From Halichondria panicea (taxonomy: Eukaryota > Porifera > Demospongiae > Suberitida > Halichondriidae), in NCBI RefSeq assembly GCF_963675165.1, contig NC_087380.1:7450517-7514516 (forward strand): a DNA stretch of 64,000 nucleotides, in the 5' to 3' direction. Position numbers and translations under genes: made by a program. Positions 36,901 to 49,300 of the stretch are shown here, piece after piece (within the stretch, counting starts at the first letter, position 1; every line of letters begins with the position of its first letter). The notes beneath the pieces were generated by a model that made no database searches, was not told the DNA's origin, and was given only the letters and a program-made list of their open reading frames with translations.

Positions 36901-37974
36901 GTTGTACAGTAATGTGCTTCCAGTGATTCATTCATGCTAGCTCTCTCCCTGCATTTCCACTTTATTGGGCCTTGAGAACCTATAATTATGATTATGCATG
37001 CTTTCTCATTTTGTACATACTTTTTTCATGTTGTTGTTGGCTACGTGTGCGAGGTGTACAAAGCTTGTTTTCTTTAATGCAGAATATGTTCAGCCAAGGC
37101 AACGTGGTGATTCTCCAATCCAAAGCCAGCAAGAAGTCCCTGAGGATTAATGATGGTGACGTTGAGGGTAATGGTGGCAGGGGAGAGTTGGCACAGTTCA
37201 GAGTTCATGTGAAACGCCCTGGAGTGGTGGCTCTACAGAATGTACACGAGTCTTATAACTGGCTAGCTATATTCCAAGAACAGACCATTGGAACGGTGCG
37301 TTACACAGTTACACATACATAGGCAAATGTCTAGTTCCTATGATATTCATTTTGTCAAAGCATTTTTTTTAAGTATGTTTGATTTCTCCCATTACTTCAC
37401 TGCAGGGCAAGGGTGGGGCCTTCTGTGAGTTCAACTTGACAGTAGTAGGTGGGTGAGAGCTAGTGTGCTGTTGCATGGTGGTCATGTGCACACTCGGCTG
37501 TTTAGTCATCATTCAGTAGTACATATGCTTCAGATCTTATAATCTAGTCATTTCCAGACAATCATATAACTTTGTTTGATGCAGGAATAGTGCATATACG
37601 TAAATGTGTTATGTAATTATTTACACACCATTCCCTCTTCCCTCCCTCCTCATACACACCATTCCCTCTTCCCTCCCTCCTCATACACACCATTCCCTCT
37701 TCCCTCCCTCCTCATACACACCATTCCCTCTTCCCTCCCTCCTCATACACACCATTCCCTCTTCCCTCCCTCCTCACACACCATTCCCTCTTCCCTCCCT
37801 CCTCACACCATTCCCTCTTCCCTCCCTCCTCATACAGATGGCAGCTTTGTTTGTCTGGAGTCAGTGGCGTGCCCCGGCCAGTATGTTGGTATCAAGCCTG
37901 ATGGATCAGTGAAGCTACCTAACCAAACCAAGACTGGCCCTCATGGCAGGTTCATCCCCTCTCTGCATATATAG
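33996..37974 (+). CDS. Pro/Tyr-rich protein with three FGF-like beta-trefoil modules (gene A)
   Basis: Eleven exons: 33996-34439, 34517-34588, 34648-34863, 35144-35186, 35376-35533, 35840-36055, 36182-36224, 36473-36714, 37083-37295, 37406-37448, 37838-37974 (1827 nt, 608 aa). Residues 1-172 are disordered, with tandem QPPQPGYQ units and no signal peptide. Three modules follow (~173-311, 312-478, 479-608), each made of exons of 213-216, 43 and 137-242 nt. Each module reads GNVVIL..LRI..DG..G..A.F.VH..RPGVV.LQ.V....WLAI, then C.F....G.F.C.ES, then QYVGI.PDG..K..TKTGPHGRF. The spacing matches the beta-trefoil of fibroblast growth factors (LRI..DG.VDG, YVA.K..G..K.G.KTGP). Fascin-like trefoils are the alternative. 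Function unknown; it is probably cytosolic or non-classically secreted. Confidence 0.75.
34950..35115. repeat. Palindromic interspersed element, partial copy
   Basis: AAGCATCTTTGAACGGCTAT at the left, with the family's CTTAGAGATAGGCCTTTCAG core, in a gene A intron. The right arm is missing or diverged. Confidence 0.55.
36613..36675 (+). repeat. Exonic 54-bp insertion with inverted ends and 9-bp direct repeats
   Basis: Within gene A exon 8, AGGAAGCAG occurs at 36613-36621 and again at 36667-36675, 54 bp apart. Between them the sequence starts CTAGCCTC and ends GAGGCTAG. The related copy at 38178 lacks the insert. It adds 18 codons in frame. Confidence 0.75.
37624..37837 (+). repeat. 30-bp minisatellite, about 7 copies, ending in a splice acceptor
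   Basis: Units of CACACCATTCCCTCTTCCCT.. plus CCCTCCTCATA run to CCTCCTCATACAG, the acceptor of the last gene A exon. The duplicated pseudo-module has a single unit at 39213-39246, so the array expanded or shrank after that duplication. Confidence 0.9.
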
Positions 37975-38177
37975 CTAGTGAAAACTACCAAACAACTGTC
38001 AACTTTATTGTAGTTTGGATAATGTGATTATTCTGGCTGTGCAAAGCTATTAGCCCCTCCCCTTTATTGCAGTGTGTCAAAATTATTAGCTAGCTAGACT
38101 TCTGACTTCAAAAGGCTAAGCAGCTTAGTATTCTACTGTTTCAGTAGGTTCAGGTTCATATAAGACGATCAGTACAC

Positions 38178-39382
38178 ATGGCCTCTAGGAAGCATCAGCG
38201 GCATGAGAAGCCAGACGGGATTATGGTAGGTTGGGCCATATCCAACTACATAATTATTGGTGTGCTAGCTTGGAGGAAGTGCATGATGGCTGATATGATG
38301 TGCATGCTAACTGTTGTACAGTACAAATGTAGTGTATGTTCCAGTACGTGGTTCATTAATGCATGCTAGTCTCGCTCCCAGGCTTTTCGTTGGGTGTGTG
38401 GGAGATGTACAAAGCTTCTCTCTTTTAATGCAGTCCATGTTCAGCCAAGGCAACGTGGTGATTCTCCAATCAAAAGCAAGCAAGAAGTCCCTGAGGATTA
38501 ATGATGGTGACGTTGAGGGTAATGGTGGCAGGGGAGAGTTGGCACAGTTCAGAGTTCATGTGAAGCGCCCTGGAGTAGTGTCTCTACAGAATGTACATGA
38601 GTCTTATAACTGGCTGGCTATATTCCAAGAATAGACCATTGGAACGGTACGTTATAAGGCACACACAGTTACACATACTGGAGTTTGCAGCAACACACCT
38701 GTAAAAGTGTTGAGCGTTACGTGTTCCTTATATGGAATATTTGCACACCACTAGTCTGTTGTGTGTGGAGCATTGTCAGGAGTGCATGAATATTGGCATT
38801 GTCCACAGGAACACACAGTGCCAACACTTTGTTTGTGTGTTGCAAAGATTCTGCAAACTCCAGTTACATAAGAGTTGATGGTCTGAGAACATGATTATAA
38901 TTGTTGAGAATTGTCTTTTTTTGTAGAATTTGTCCAGAGCAGCTTTTAGTATAACACTGACTTGATATGTTGATTCTCACCGCAGGGCAAAGATGAGGCC
39001 TTCTGTGAGTTCAACTTGACAGTAGTAGGTGGGTGAGAGCTAATGTGCTGTTGCATGGTGGTCATGTGCACTCAGCTATCTATCTATATATATGTAGTTG
39101 TTATCTAGTGCAGTCATAATTATGCACGCCTATACTGTGTACTGGAAAAAATCACGGTCACCTAACTTAGTTTGATGCTTCACAAAGAGTGCAGATATTG
39201 TAATTATTTTCACACACCATTCCCTCTTCCCTCCCTCCTCACACAGATGGAAGCTTTGTTTGTCTGGAGTCAGTGGCGTGCCCTGGCCAGTATGTTGGTA
39301 TCAAGCCTGATGGATCAGTGAAGCTACCTAACCAAACCAAGACTGGGCCTCATGGCAGGTTCATCCCCTCACTGCATATATA
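38178..39382 (+). pseudogene. Inactivated tandem copy of the last beta-trefoil module of gene A
   Basis: Exon remnants at about 38178-38225 (end of exon 8), 38434-38646, 38986-39028 and 39247-39382 are close copies of gene A exons 8-11, with introns also alike. The main exon has an in-frame TAG at 38632-38634 where gene A has CAG (FQEQTIGT). It has no start of its own and lies downstream of the gene A stop. If spliced onto gene A it would truncate the module. Confidence 0.85.
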
Positions 39383-39640
39383 GCTAGATAGTGAACTGAA
39401 CAATTCCTTTATATTGTGTGTTTTGTGTGTTTTGTAGTATGGATGATTTATTCCATTTATCTATGGTTTTATGCAAAGCTATTAGCCCCTCCCCCTTATT
39501 GCATAACTCACTGCTTTTGCACATGATATTTATAATTATGTGTACGTGAGACAGTGCACGATCGATTAATCAACTATCTAGCTAGAATTAGATCTCTAGA
39601 CTTCCATAGCAGTTTTGGTTCTACTGCGCAGAGGTTCAGT

Positions 39641-42379
39641 ATGTCCTACCCACCTCCGCAAGGCTACTATCAGCAAGGCGGGTACCCACAGGCCCAGGCA
39701 CCACCGCCTGGAGGTCAAGGTTACCCCCCACCAGGAGGACAGCAGCCTGGAGGTCAAGGTTACCCCCCACCCCAGCAACAGCCACCAGCTTATGGCCAGC
39801 CTCCTCCAGTATCTCAAGGATATGGGGTGAGGTGGTAAAGGCTCTGTGAGACTATTATATACCTCGCTCAATCATAATTAAATATAAACGATATTCATTT
39901 GTGATATTTTTGAATGTCGACTAGCTGCCGTATAACGTCTAATAAAATAAAGGCGCGACTTTAATCTTAGCGGCGCCAACTTGAACACTCTAATTTTTAT
40001 TGGCTCTAATTATGCGCCAAATGAAGCCATCAAAGCATTTATCCTGCATTGAACGTGGGCGTCACTCTAAATGAGTGCGCCAGTTAAGAGGCTCATGTAT
40101 TTTTCATCTCTGTTCTATTTTGTGCACCAAAGAAAATCTAATTTTTTGTGATGCCTTATTAACGGTAGCTATCTTTAAAATTGTAGAGAATGTGTATCGT
40201 GTGGAGATTGCATGATGTTATGTTATATACTCGGCACTTTACCTTATTCATCACCCCCCACACTCACACACGCCCACACACACACCCACACACTAGGCCC
40301 CACAGCTCTCGTCCCAGATGTCCGGAATGAGCCTGCAACAGGGACCACCCCGTGCTGGAGACACTGCTATACTGGTGAGCTACTCCGTATATAGTATCTA
40401 GTATAGTGTCCATGGAAAACCCTTGAGCTGTCTAGCTGGCCCAGGGGGGAGGGTGGAACAGGGCCAAGTACTGTTAATGCTGTGTATTGTATAGTTAGGT
40501 TTATAGAGCATGGTGGACTGTATGACCTGATGCACACTGTAAGGCATGGTTTCAATACTTTAGCTTTGATAGTGTGTATTTGGTGATTGTTGACTGTGAG
40601 AGGTGGAATACTTTGATGAAATTGGAACTCAAAATAAGAGCATAATAATCTATGTTTTGCCAACAGCTGACCATTACAATAGTCCCATCCTATGGCTACC
40701 ATGGTGTCCCTATGGCTATGGTGGTGTCCCTATGGCTACCATGGTGTCCCTATGGCTATGGTGGTGTCCCTATGGCTACCATGGTGTCCCTATGGCTACC
40801 GTGGTGTCCCTATGCTACCATGGTGTCCCTATGGCTATGGTGGTGTCCCTATGGCTATGGTGGTGTCCCTATGGCTATGGTGGTGTCCCTATGGCTATGG
40901 TGGTGTCCCTATGGCTATGGTGGTGTCCCTATGGCTATAGTGGTGTCCCTATGGCTATGGTGGTGTCCCTATGGCTATAGTGGTGTCCCTATGGCTATGG
41001 TGGTGTCCCTATGGCTATAGTGGTGTCCCTATGGCTATGGTGGTGTCCCTATGGCTATAGTGGTGTCCCTATGGCTATGGTGGTGTCCCTTTAATACACT
41101 GGCTTTGGTATATGTGGGAATTAGCAGACTATGTGTGTTGTGGGTCTGCACCTGATAGAGAAACTACATGTACTTACAGCAATGCATATCCTGGTTGAAG
41201 CTATATAGAGAGATGAAGCTATATTGAAAGGCTTAGCAATGTGTAATTAATGACTGTCACTATTCAGGTTAAGTTTCTAATGTTCTTGTATACAGTATTG
41301 TGTAGATGGAAGTATGTTATTGTGTGTGGATTGTTTCCATCATCACCTTTAGGTGTGGTGATACACCCTACTATGTGTGATATCATCATGTCATGTGCTG
41401 GCAGTACAGTTCCAAATAGCATACTTTACATCATGTGATCCCTATACAGAGCATATAAATGAATGTGTTTATTCCCTAGACAGAGATGTGTCTATTGTAT
41501 TCACATTTACCATGAATGATTTCCACACACACAAAAACAGATGTTGTATTGTATTTTGTATCGCCATGAGAATACTGCTCTGTACACGTACATGACTGCA
41601 TGCTGGAACAACCACATTGATACTAATATCTTAGCTGGCTAGGAGTATAACCATCTATTGTCAATGTGCTAGCTTGTATTTGCTTAATTCTGAAGAAGCT
41701 ACAGTTGTATATATATATATATATATATATATAGCAAACTTAACGGAATATCAAACAGCTGTCTTTCCATTTGTGCTATAATAATTATGTAAGTTTATGT
41801 TTTACTTTTCCTGGCACAAGTACACAGCTGTGATTAACTCTTATTGACCTCCCCCCCCCCCCTCCTCTGCCCCTGCAGTCTTGCTTCACAGAGGGCAATG
41901 TGGTGATCCTTCAGTCTCGTGCCAGCGAGAAGTCCCTCCGTGTATCACAGGACGGGGAGGTCCAGGGGACAGGGGCACACGGACCATTCGCTCAGTTCCG
42001 TGTCCATGTGAAACGCCCTGGGGTCGTATCACTGCAGAATGTGAAGAACCCTGATTACTGGCTGGCTGTGTTCCAGGGGAAGACAGTGGGGACGGTAATT
42101 AATGTTTATGAAAATGAAACCTTGTTGTTGGTTGAATATATTATGTGTACCTGTACCTACCTACTGTACATGTACTCATGTCATGGTTGTTGTCTCTGTG
42201 CAGGGCAAGGGTGGTCCCTACTGTGAGTTTATGGTCAACGAAATTGGTGAGTTAATTCTAATAAATATTTGTGTACTAAACTGTTTGTATACCCCCCTCC
42301 ACACATGCACACACACCCACACACACACACACACATACACCCACACACACACACCACACATACACACACCCACATACAC

Positions 42380-42438
<59 letters not shown>

Positions 42439-45400
42439 GGTCGCTTCGTAGCCCTGGAGAGTGTGAGCACTCCTGGACAGTATGTGGGTATCCTCCCTGA
42501 TGGTTGTGTCAAACCACCTGATCAGACACGCACTGGAAAACACGGTCGCTTTGTAGTCACGGTGCATGTTCGTGTAAGTACAGCCAGCCCCTGTACCAAT
42601 ACTATCCTCGTTCTCGGCCCAACTTGTCTCTATTGTAACGAAGAGTGTTTTAATCGGCCTGGGAACGAGGCTAATACTCAATGCTCTGGGTATAATAATT
42701 ATAAGGCTTTGGCTATTGTGTCATGTTCATGCTTTCATTGTTCTATCTAATCCAAATCATATTTCTAATTTATGCAATGTTACTGCACTGCTCTCCCTCC
42801 AGGCTGGCCCGGCCCCTCAGGCCCAGCCGTCGCCCCCGCAGCCTCACTACCCACCTCCGGCTCAGCAGGCCCAACCGTCCCCCCCGCAGCCTCACTACCC
42901 ACCTCCGGCTCAGCAGGGACCACCCCCAGCCCAGGTAACTACATAACAGAGCCTCTCCTAGTAACTAGCCTCCAGGCTTGCCAACAAACGATAGATTTTC
43001 AATTGATCCCCCCCCCACACACACACAGTACCCTGTGCCTGGGTACCCCCCACCTCAGCAATTGCCCCCCCCCCCCCACTCACACACACAGTACCCTGTG
43101 CCTGGGTACCCCCCATCTCAGCAATTGACCCCCCCCCACACACACACACACAGTACCCTGTGCCTGGGTACCCCCCACCTCAGCAACAGCCAGCAGGCTA
43201 CCCCCCACCACAAGCTGGGTACCCCCCACAGCAACAACAGCCCCCTCCCGAGCACCAGCTACCGTATGGATACAAAGTGACGGATGCCTTCCAGGCTGGC
43301 AACGTTGTTCAGCTCATATCCCGGCCGACAGGCCTACCACTTCAAGTGCTTCGTGGATTCTTCACTTCTACTGCAGGACAACTTGGCACCACTGACAGTG
43401 AGTGGTTCTCTATCAGTTGCTACTAGAGTAGTCTCAACTTTGCCAACTCCAGTACTCTCAAAATGAAGGAGACCTTAGCGTTAAATCTTTGAATGGCCAT
43501 AACTTAAGTTGCGTTGATTCAATAACGTTAATTTTAAGATTTTTTGAACGCTTAGAAAGATACCTTTCAAATGGTGTCATCAAAGTTCATATTTAAGAGA
43601 TAAAAGTATTTGCCAATTTGGCCATAACCATGGATAATAATAGCCCATGGTCCAAGACCAAAAAATGACAAATTACGGCCCATTCCAAATTTGAGATTTG
43701 AGCATGCGATCTGAACGAGCTCCTTCTAAGCATTCATAATATCATAAAATCGTTGAATTTGGACCATCAGAACTCTAGTTACAGAGCCAACTCTAGTGTT
43801 CTGTTTTTAACCACCCCTCCCAGGTCAATGGAATGTCGTTGTGCCCCAAGGCTGTGCCCCTGGAGTGTTCATGCTACATAATGTCAAGTGGCCTGGAATG
43901 TACCTTGCTGTGAAGAAGGGGAAAGTTCACAATGTGAGTCGTATAAAAAATGAAGCACACTCGCCAGTTAGCCCTGCCCATTTCGTCCTTTGACCTTTCC
44001 AACAGCTAAATTAAGGGCAGCGATAATCTGTTTCCATAAGTCATTATATAGCTGGATGGAAACTAAAGTTACTTCATTAATTATGCAAAAAGACTGAGGT
44101 ACATGTATAATCCTTCTAGCTGAAGTTTTGTCGATACTTGCTAATGACGTATAATTACTAGTTTCCTTGTCAAAAGGCTGTTTTAAATATCTCCCTCCCG
44201 TGTATCTGTTTCTCAGGGCAACGGTGGACCATTCTGCCATTTTGTAGCGCGCACTCATCCGGACAACTATGTTAGCTTTCTATCAGTGGCCAACTCCAAC
44301 CAATATCTAGCGTTTGCTGAGCATGGCAACGCTGTCGCCACTAACAGCGTGGCAGAGTCTGACATCCGCACTCAGTTCTACATCAGGATTAATGTAAATA
44401 TCTCCTATTGTACAGTTCAGTTAATTGTCTACAGTATGCACACTTTAGTAGCCCAATGTGTAATATTTTGTGTGAACATCTTGAATTATTTCTCCCCCTT
44501 CAGAAAATGAGACACGGTCACTCATCCACCATCAGCACTCCCTTTGGAAGGGCCTCCCTGGCAGTAAGTACACAACACTGCTGCAAGAGTTAGTATCATA
44601 TAACATCTATGCACACGCTGCGATTTTGTAAAAGTCTTGCTATTATTGTCACCTACAGTACACAGGTTGACCTCTTGTAATTATTTGCTTGTAATTTTGA
44701 CAAAAGCAAAGGCCCAATATATTCAGCCTATTTGGGTAGCTCTGTTTAAGGGCCTGCAATTTGTGTTCTGATTGTCCAATTGTCCAACTTTGTACTGCCC
44801 TGCCCTACCCTGATATATAATTTTCCCTTTAACCCCTACAGAACCTGATATATAATTTCCCCTTTAACCCCTATACAGAACCAGCTGACGGATGGCTGTG
44901 TAGTCCAGCTCTACCTCAAGTCCAACAACTTTTATCTGTCGATCAATGCTGCTGGAATTTTGCAGAATATTGTCAACGGGAACGACAAACACAGTACGTT
45001 GCTCAGTTGTCTCAAGCACATTACGTATAATACCGTATAGCGCGAAATTTTCGAGGGGCTTAATTTTCGCGGATTTCGTGGGTTAGAATCCTACACGAAA
45101 ATTAAGTCCACGAAAATTGAATTACCTGCTATAGCATGCATAGATTTAAAGGCGTGGCTTCCGGTAAGCAGTCATTCCGCGAACATTGTGCAACGAAATA
45201 GCTTTTAGAGGCTAATCCACGAAATATAAGTGCCTCGAAAATTTCGCGCTATACGGTAATAGCACCTAAAACTATAAAGTGATATGCCTTTCTCTCCCTC
45301 CCAGCATTCTTCAAGGTATCTGATCGTGGGATGGGCATATACTCACTGCATGCTTACAAGTACCCAGGGTACAGAGTTCGGATGCAGAATGGAGCTCTCG

Positions 45401-46118
45401 TGGGGAAGGTGTGTGAGGGGTGTGTGTGGGGGGGTGTAGTGTGTGTGTGTGTGTGTGTGAGGGGTGTAGTGTGTGGGGGGGGAGGTTATCTACAATGAAT
45501 GCTCTACAGTCTTTTGTGTGGGATGATATTTCTTGTGTTCAAGCTATACCGACAAGCTTCTCTCAATATGTGTGTGTGTGTGGGCGTGTGTGCCTCCCTA
45601 CGAGCACACTAAGTACAACCTTCACCTCACAGGGTTCTCCGGACTTGGCTAGCGACTTTCGTCTCAAGGAGAGCGTTGATGGGACAGTCAGCTTTGAGAG
45701 TGTGATACAATCAGGATCATACGTCGGGATAAAGGGACCGGCTGGATTCCAGACCAAGCTCTACATATTCCTCGTGGTAACTATGGATACTCTACAACAT
45801 TATAATTGTGTTTTAGAAAACTCCATAAAAAAATTACTCTGCGTTAGTTTGTTTTTGTGTTGTTTTCTAGTAGCTGCATTAGCATGTGTGTGAGTACTAG
45901 AGCTTGCACTAGCTAATACGCTTGTTTTGTTTCTCTTCTCTAGACTATCCAGAAGTTTGGTGGATCTGAAACTATTACAAAGTAAGTTTTGTACTAGCTA
46001 CAGGTGCCTTATTACTAGAATGTCTTGCTGGTGAAAAAACCTTTGCAAATGAGCCAAATAAGCAGAGATCAACTACATACAATGTGTCCTCTCTTTATGC
46101 AGGACTCCTCTGAACTGA
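39641..46118 (+). CDS. Pro/Tyr-rich protein with FGF-like beta-trefoil modules (gene B, paralogue of A)
   Basis: Fifteen exons: 39641-39826, 40297-40374, 41879-42094, 42204-42246, 42437-42573, 42803-42934, 43154-43397, 43824-43933, 44217-44393, 44504-44563, 44879-44993, 45305-45408, 45633-45776, 45944-45981, 46103-46118 (1800 nt, 599 aa). A PY/Q-rich N-terminus ([14 protein letters not shown]) leads into one module almost identical in layout to gene A (exons of 216, 43 and 137 nt; [10 protein letters not shown]). A second PYP-rich linker (~221-300) follows, then two diverged trefoil-like modules ([55 protein letters not shown]). No signal peptide or membrane span. The gene A/B pair arose by duplication, as shared exon phases show. 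Exon 7 has two decoy upstream acceptors. Function unknown. Confidence 0.75.
40686..41092 (+). repeat. 20-bp minisatellite, about 20 copies
   Basis: Unit TATGGCTATGGTGGTGTCCC, with TACC and ATAG variants, in gene B intron 2. It is open in all three forward frames, which yields spurious Trp/Tyr/Pro-rich ORFs. Confidence 0.92.
42376..42436 (+). repeat. (CA)n microsatellite ending in a splice acceptor
   Basis: About 28 CA units end as CACAG, the acceptor of the gene B exon at 42437. Confidence 0.9.
43010..43195 (+). repeat. Threefold repeat of a splice acceptor plus exon start (62-63 bp unit)
   Basis: CACACACAG|TACCCTGTGCCTGGG occurs with the exon starting at 43029, 43092 and 43154. Only the third opens the long in-frame exon ([10 protein letters not shown]). 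The first two run into C and CA tracts after CAGCAATTG. Confidence 0.88.
43477..43800. repeat. Palindromic interspersed element copy
   Basis: In a gene B intron. It starts TTAAATCTTTGAATGGCCAT, has CTTAGAAAGATACCTTTCAA, and ends with a TTGGACCATCAGAACTCTAG block shared with 48270-48515 and 61000-61060. Confidence 0.65.
44811..44882 (+). repeat. Tandem duplication of a splice acceptor, 2 copies
   Basis: TGATATATAATTTTCCCTTT..CTACAGAACC is followed by a second copy whose CTATACAG|AACC is the acceptor of the gene B exon at 44879. The unit (35-37 bp) includes four exon bases. Confidence 0.8.
45031..45258. repeat. MITE-like inverted-repeat element (TACCGTATAGCGCGAAATTT)
   Basis: The ends TACCGTATAGCGCGAAATTT and AAATTTCGCGCTATACGGTA are perfect 20-bp inverted repeats flanking 190 bp without an ORF, in a gene B intron. 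Confidence 0.88.
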
Positions 46119-46380
46119 GAGACTGTGCCACTTAATGTGGATATTTTGTGACAATATTTAATCTATTATAGTGATTGTTAGTACTTTGCACAGTAAATGC
46201 TTAAATTGGACATGCAGTTTTTTTATTCATAATAATACTGTTTTTTGATCTGTGAATTGCGATGAAAAAATGATTAACTCACAGAAAATACATGTCCATA
46301 TATAAATCACAGGTTAATATATTGGACAATTAGAAAGAGAAGGTTGAGGCTATTAATAATGTATGTAGCTATAGCGTTTA

Positions 46381-49300
46381 TCATTGTTCGTCGTCATCCT
46401 GTTCTCTCCATCCTGTTGGTTTCCAGACAGTGACAGGGCCGTGAGATCCAGCTGATAGGAGGGTGGGGCGTGTGGGGTGCCAGCACAGGGAGTACACTAT
46501 AGGGGGTTTCCTGTCCCCCTTCTTGCTCAGCTGTAGCGTGTGTACCAAGTGGCCCTGAGGGGATATAGATGAGTCAATATGCAACAGTAGACATTTAATG
46601 AAAGAATGCTGCAACTATTTTACTATAATTATTATATTCCATTCTACATAATTACATACATGTAGTTAGACACTGTTCAGGAAGTTTCCATGTGATTTAG
46701 AAGCCAAATTACTTGTAAGCAAAATCGTGTTGTAATATAATAAATTTTTGGTATGTAAGTAACATACTTCCACGAGGTCCCAGAAGCACACTCTCCCGTC
46801 CTCTGAGCCACTGATCACATGACTATCATCTTGAGACAGACAACTGTCCAACTTGTAGTCTGAGTTCACATGACCACTGTACCTGTACATACACGCACAC
46901 ACACACACGTGTAATAGTTACTGTCATATGAGAATGAATGGACGCTTATAGCAAACAATACAATGACACAATACCAGTTGTTTGTACAATAAAAATATTA
47001 TGTTTTTCTGAAAGCTTAGAAAAAGACCTTTCAAATAGTGTCATCAAAGTTCATAATTGAGAGATAAAAGTAGTTGCCAATTTGACCGTACCATGGATTA
47101 TAGCCCATGGTCCGAGGCCGAAAAATGACAAATTAGGGCCCTGATGAAATTTTGGATTGAAATACATCATTTGAAAGGTATTTTCCTAAGCTTTCAGAAA
47201 ATCATAACAATTTTGACATTGGATCAATTGTACTGAAGTTATGGCTGTTGAAAGATGTTCAACTACACCCCCACCCCCTCAGTTCAATCAATTTCTTTCA
47301 GCTGCTATAACTTAAATTCTGTCAATCCAAAGTTAAAAATATTATGTTTTTCTGAAAGCTTAGAAAAATACCTTTCAAATAGTGTCATCAAAGTTCATAT
47401 TTGAGAGATAAAAGTAGTTGCCAATTTGACCGTACCATGGATTATAGCCCGTGGTCCGAGGCCGAAAAATGACAAATTAGGGCCCCGATGAAATTTTGGA
47501 TTGAAATACATCATTTGAAAGGTATTTTCCTAAGCTTTCAGAAAATCCTACAGTGAATTATGACATGCTCAAAACAATATGAAGCAGTACTGTACAATGG
47601 CAGGGAAATTTTTGGCAGTAGAATACTGTCCTACTGTCCTTATATAGAAACTAGTAGACACCCGAGATATTGTATATACCTTGAGAAACTATTCAAAGGG
47701 AAGTCTATCACATGACATGCTCTTAAGAACGAAAATCTGGACTACTAAAAATCAATCAATTTTGGTACTATAATTATATTGACTTGTGTTTTTTCTCAAA
47801 ATGAGGCATTTCGACAATTAATCAACTGGGCAAAACTCCCTCACACTCCTCACACTCCCTCCTCCACTCCCCACCCTCCACTCCCCACCCTCCACTCCTC
47901 ACACTCTTCACACCCCTCACAGGACTCACTCGTTGAGCATTTCGCCGCTGTCCTTGTCAAAGAGCCTCAGTTTACTGTCGAGAGTGGAGACCAGCACACA
48001 ATGGCCGTCGTGGGAGTGGCTCACACATGTCACAGACTCTGTGGGGGGTGGTGTGGGTGGGGGTAATGGTTTTAACGCTAAAGGAAGACTCACGTCCAAT
48101 GGTGTCTGTGAAGAGTTTCCCAAACCGCATGTCATAGCGACGAACCTTACCATCCACAGAGCTAGCATAAAGTAGGGAAATTGAATTAGTTTACGTACTT
48201 AAAGAACCAACTCTAGTAATATCGAAATGCAGACGACCTACATGTATAGCTACGAAGCAAGTATTCAATTGAAGCATCTTTGAATGTCCATAACTTTAGT
48301 TCTGCTGGTCCAATATCGTTAATTTTTGAACGTTTAGAGAGAGGGGCCTTTCAGATGATAATATTAAAAGTCTATTGTTTTTGAGAAACTAGCCCATATC
48401 ATGGTATGTTCCCCATTCCAAATTTGGAATTTGAGGATACTATCTGAAAAAGCTCTTTCTAAGCTTTCAGAAATCATAAAATCGTTGAAATTGGACCACC
48501 AGAACTCTATTTAAAGACGACGTAATGTACTGCATGCTGATTAGTTTTGACTGACCCAGTGAGTATCTCGCTGTTAGTCAACCTAAGAGATGTGACGCTG
48601 TCCTTAGCCTCGTCCATCACCTGCACAGGGTCGTGAACCCTAGTACGGCAGTCCCATATCCGAACACTGGCGTCATAGGAACCTGTGTGGGAGGAGGGTA
48701 TATACGAACTGAACTTTGTACTGAGCTCACCTGATATGATCAAGGTGGCCTCTTCATTGAATTTGACACAGTTGATTCTCTGTAGAGGAATAACAGTTAC
48801 ACAAGACCTGTCGTTTATTTAGCCTTAGCTGCAACCACCTCCCCCACACACACACGTACATATCCCCCACACACACAAGTACATATCCCACACCCACACA
48901 CCCACACACGTACGTGCCCTCCCGTGTATTTAGGATGTATAATAAACCTAGCAGCTAGTCTATAATTATTAGATAGTGGTCACTATTGGGCAGACACTAA
49001 CAGTGGCTGTAGTGAAGAGGTGAACACAGGTCCCACATGCTATGGATACTTTGGGTTGGAGACCCAGGCTGTATTATAGATGAGTGACCCTGTCATAATA
49101 TCATGTGATGGATTACATGATCACTTACGCTGAGGTGTCCCCTCAGTTTTCTAATAGGTTGTCCGGTTCCCACGTCTAGTAGTAGCACCAACTTGTCCAC
49201 TCCCCCTGACACTATACGACTGTTGTCATGTGATCTGCAGTAGCAGCAACCAATCATAATGAGTTGGATATAAATATAGCAAATCAGAATGCATCCGCTA

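Noticed and set aside
37604-37974. Ser/Pro/His repeat ORFs continuing into the last gene A exon
   Set aside because: Upstream part is the 30-bp intronic array; the exon starts at 37838 after CATACAG.
40603-41020. Overlapping Trp/Tyr/Pro-rich open frames of about 80-125 codons
   Set aside because: They arise from a 20-bp tandem repeat that has no stop in any forward frame; it is in an intron of gene B.
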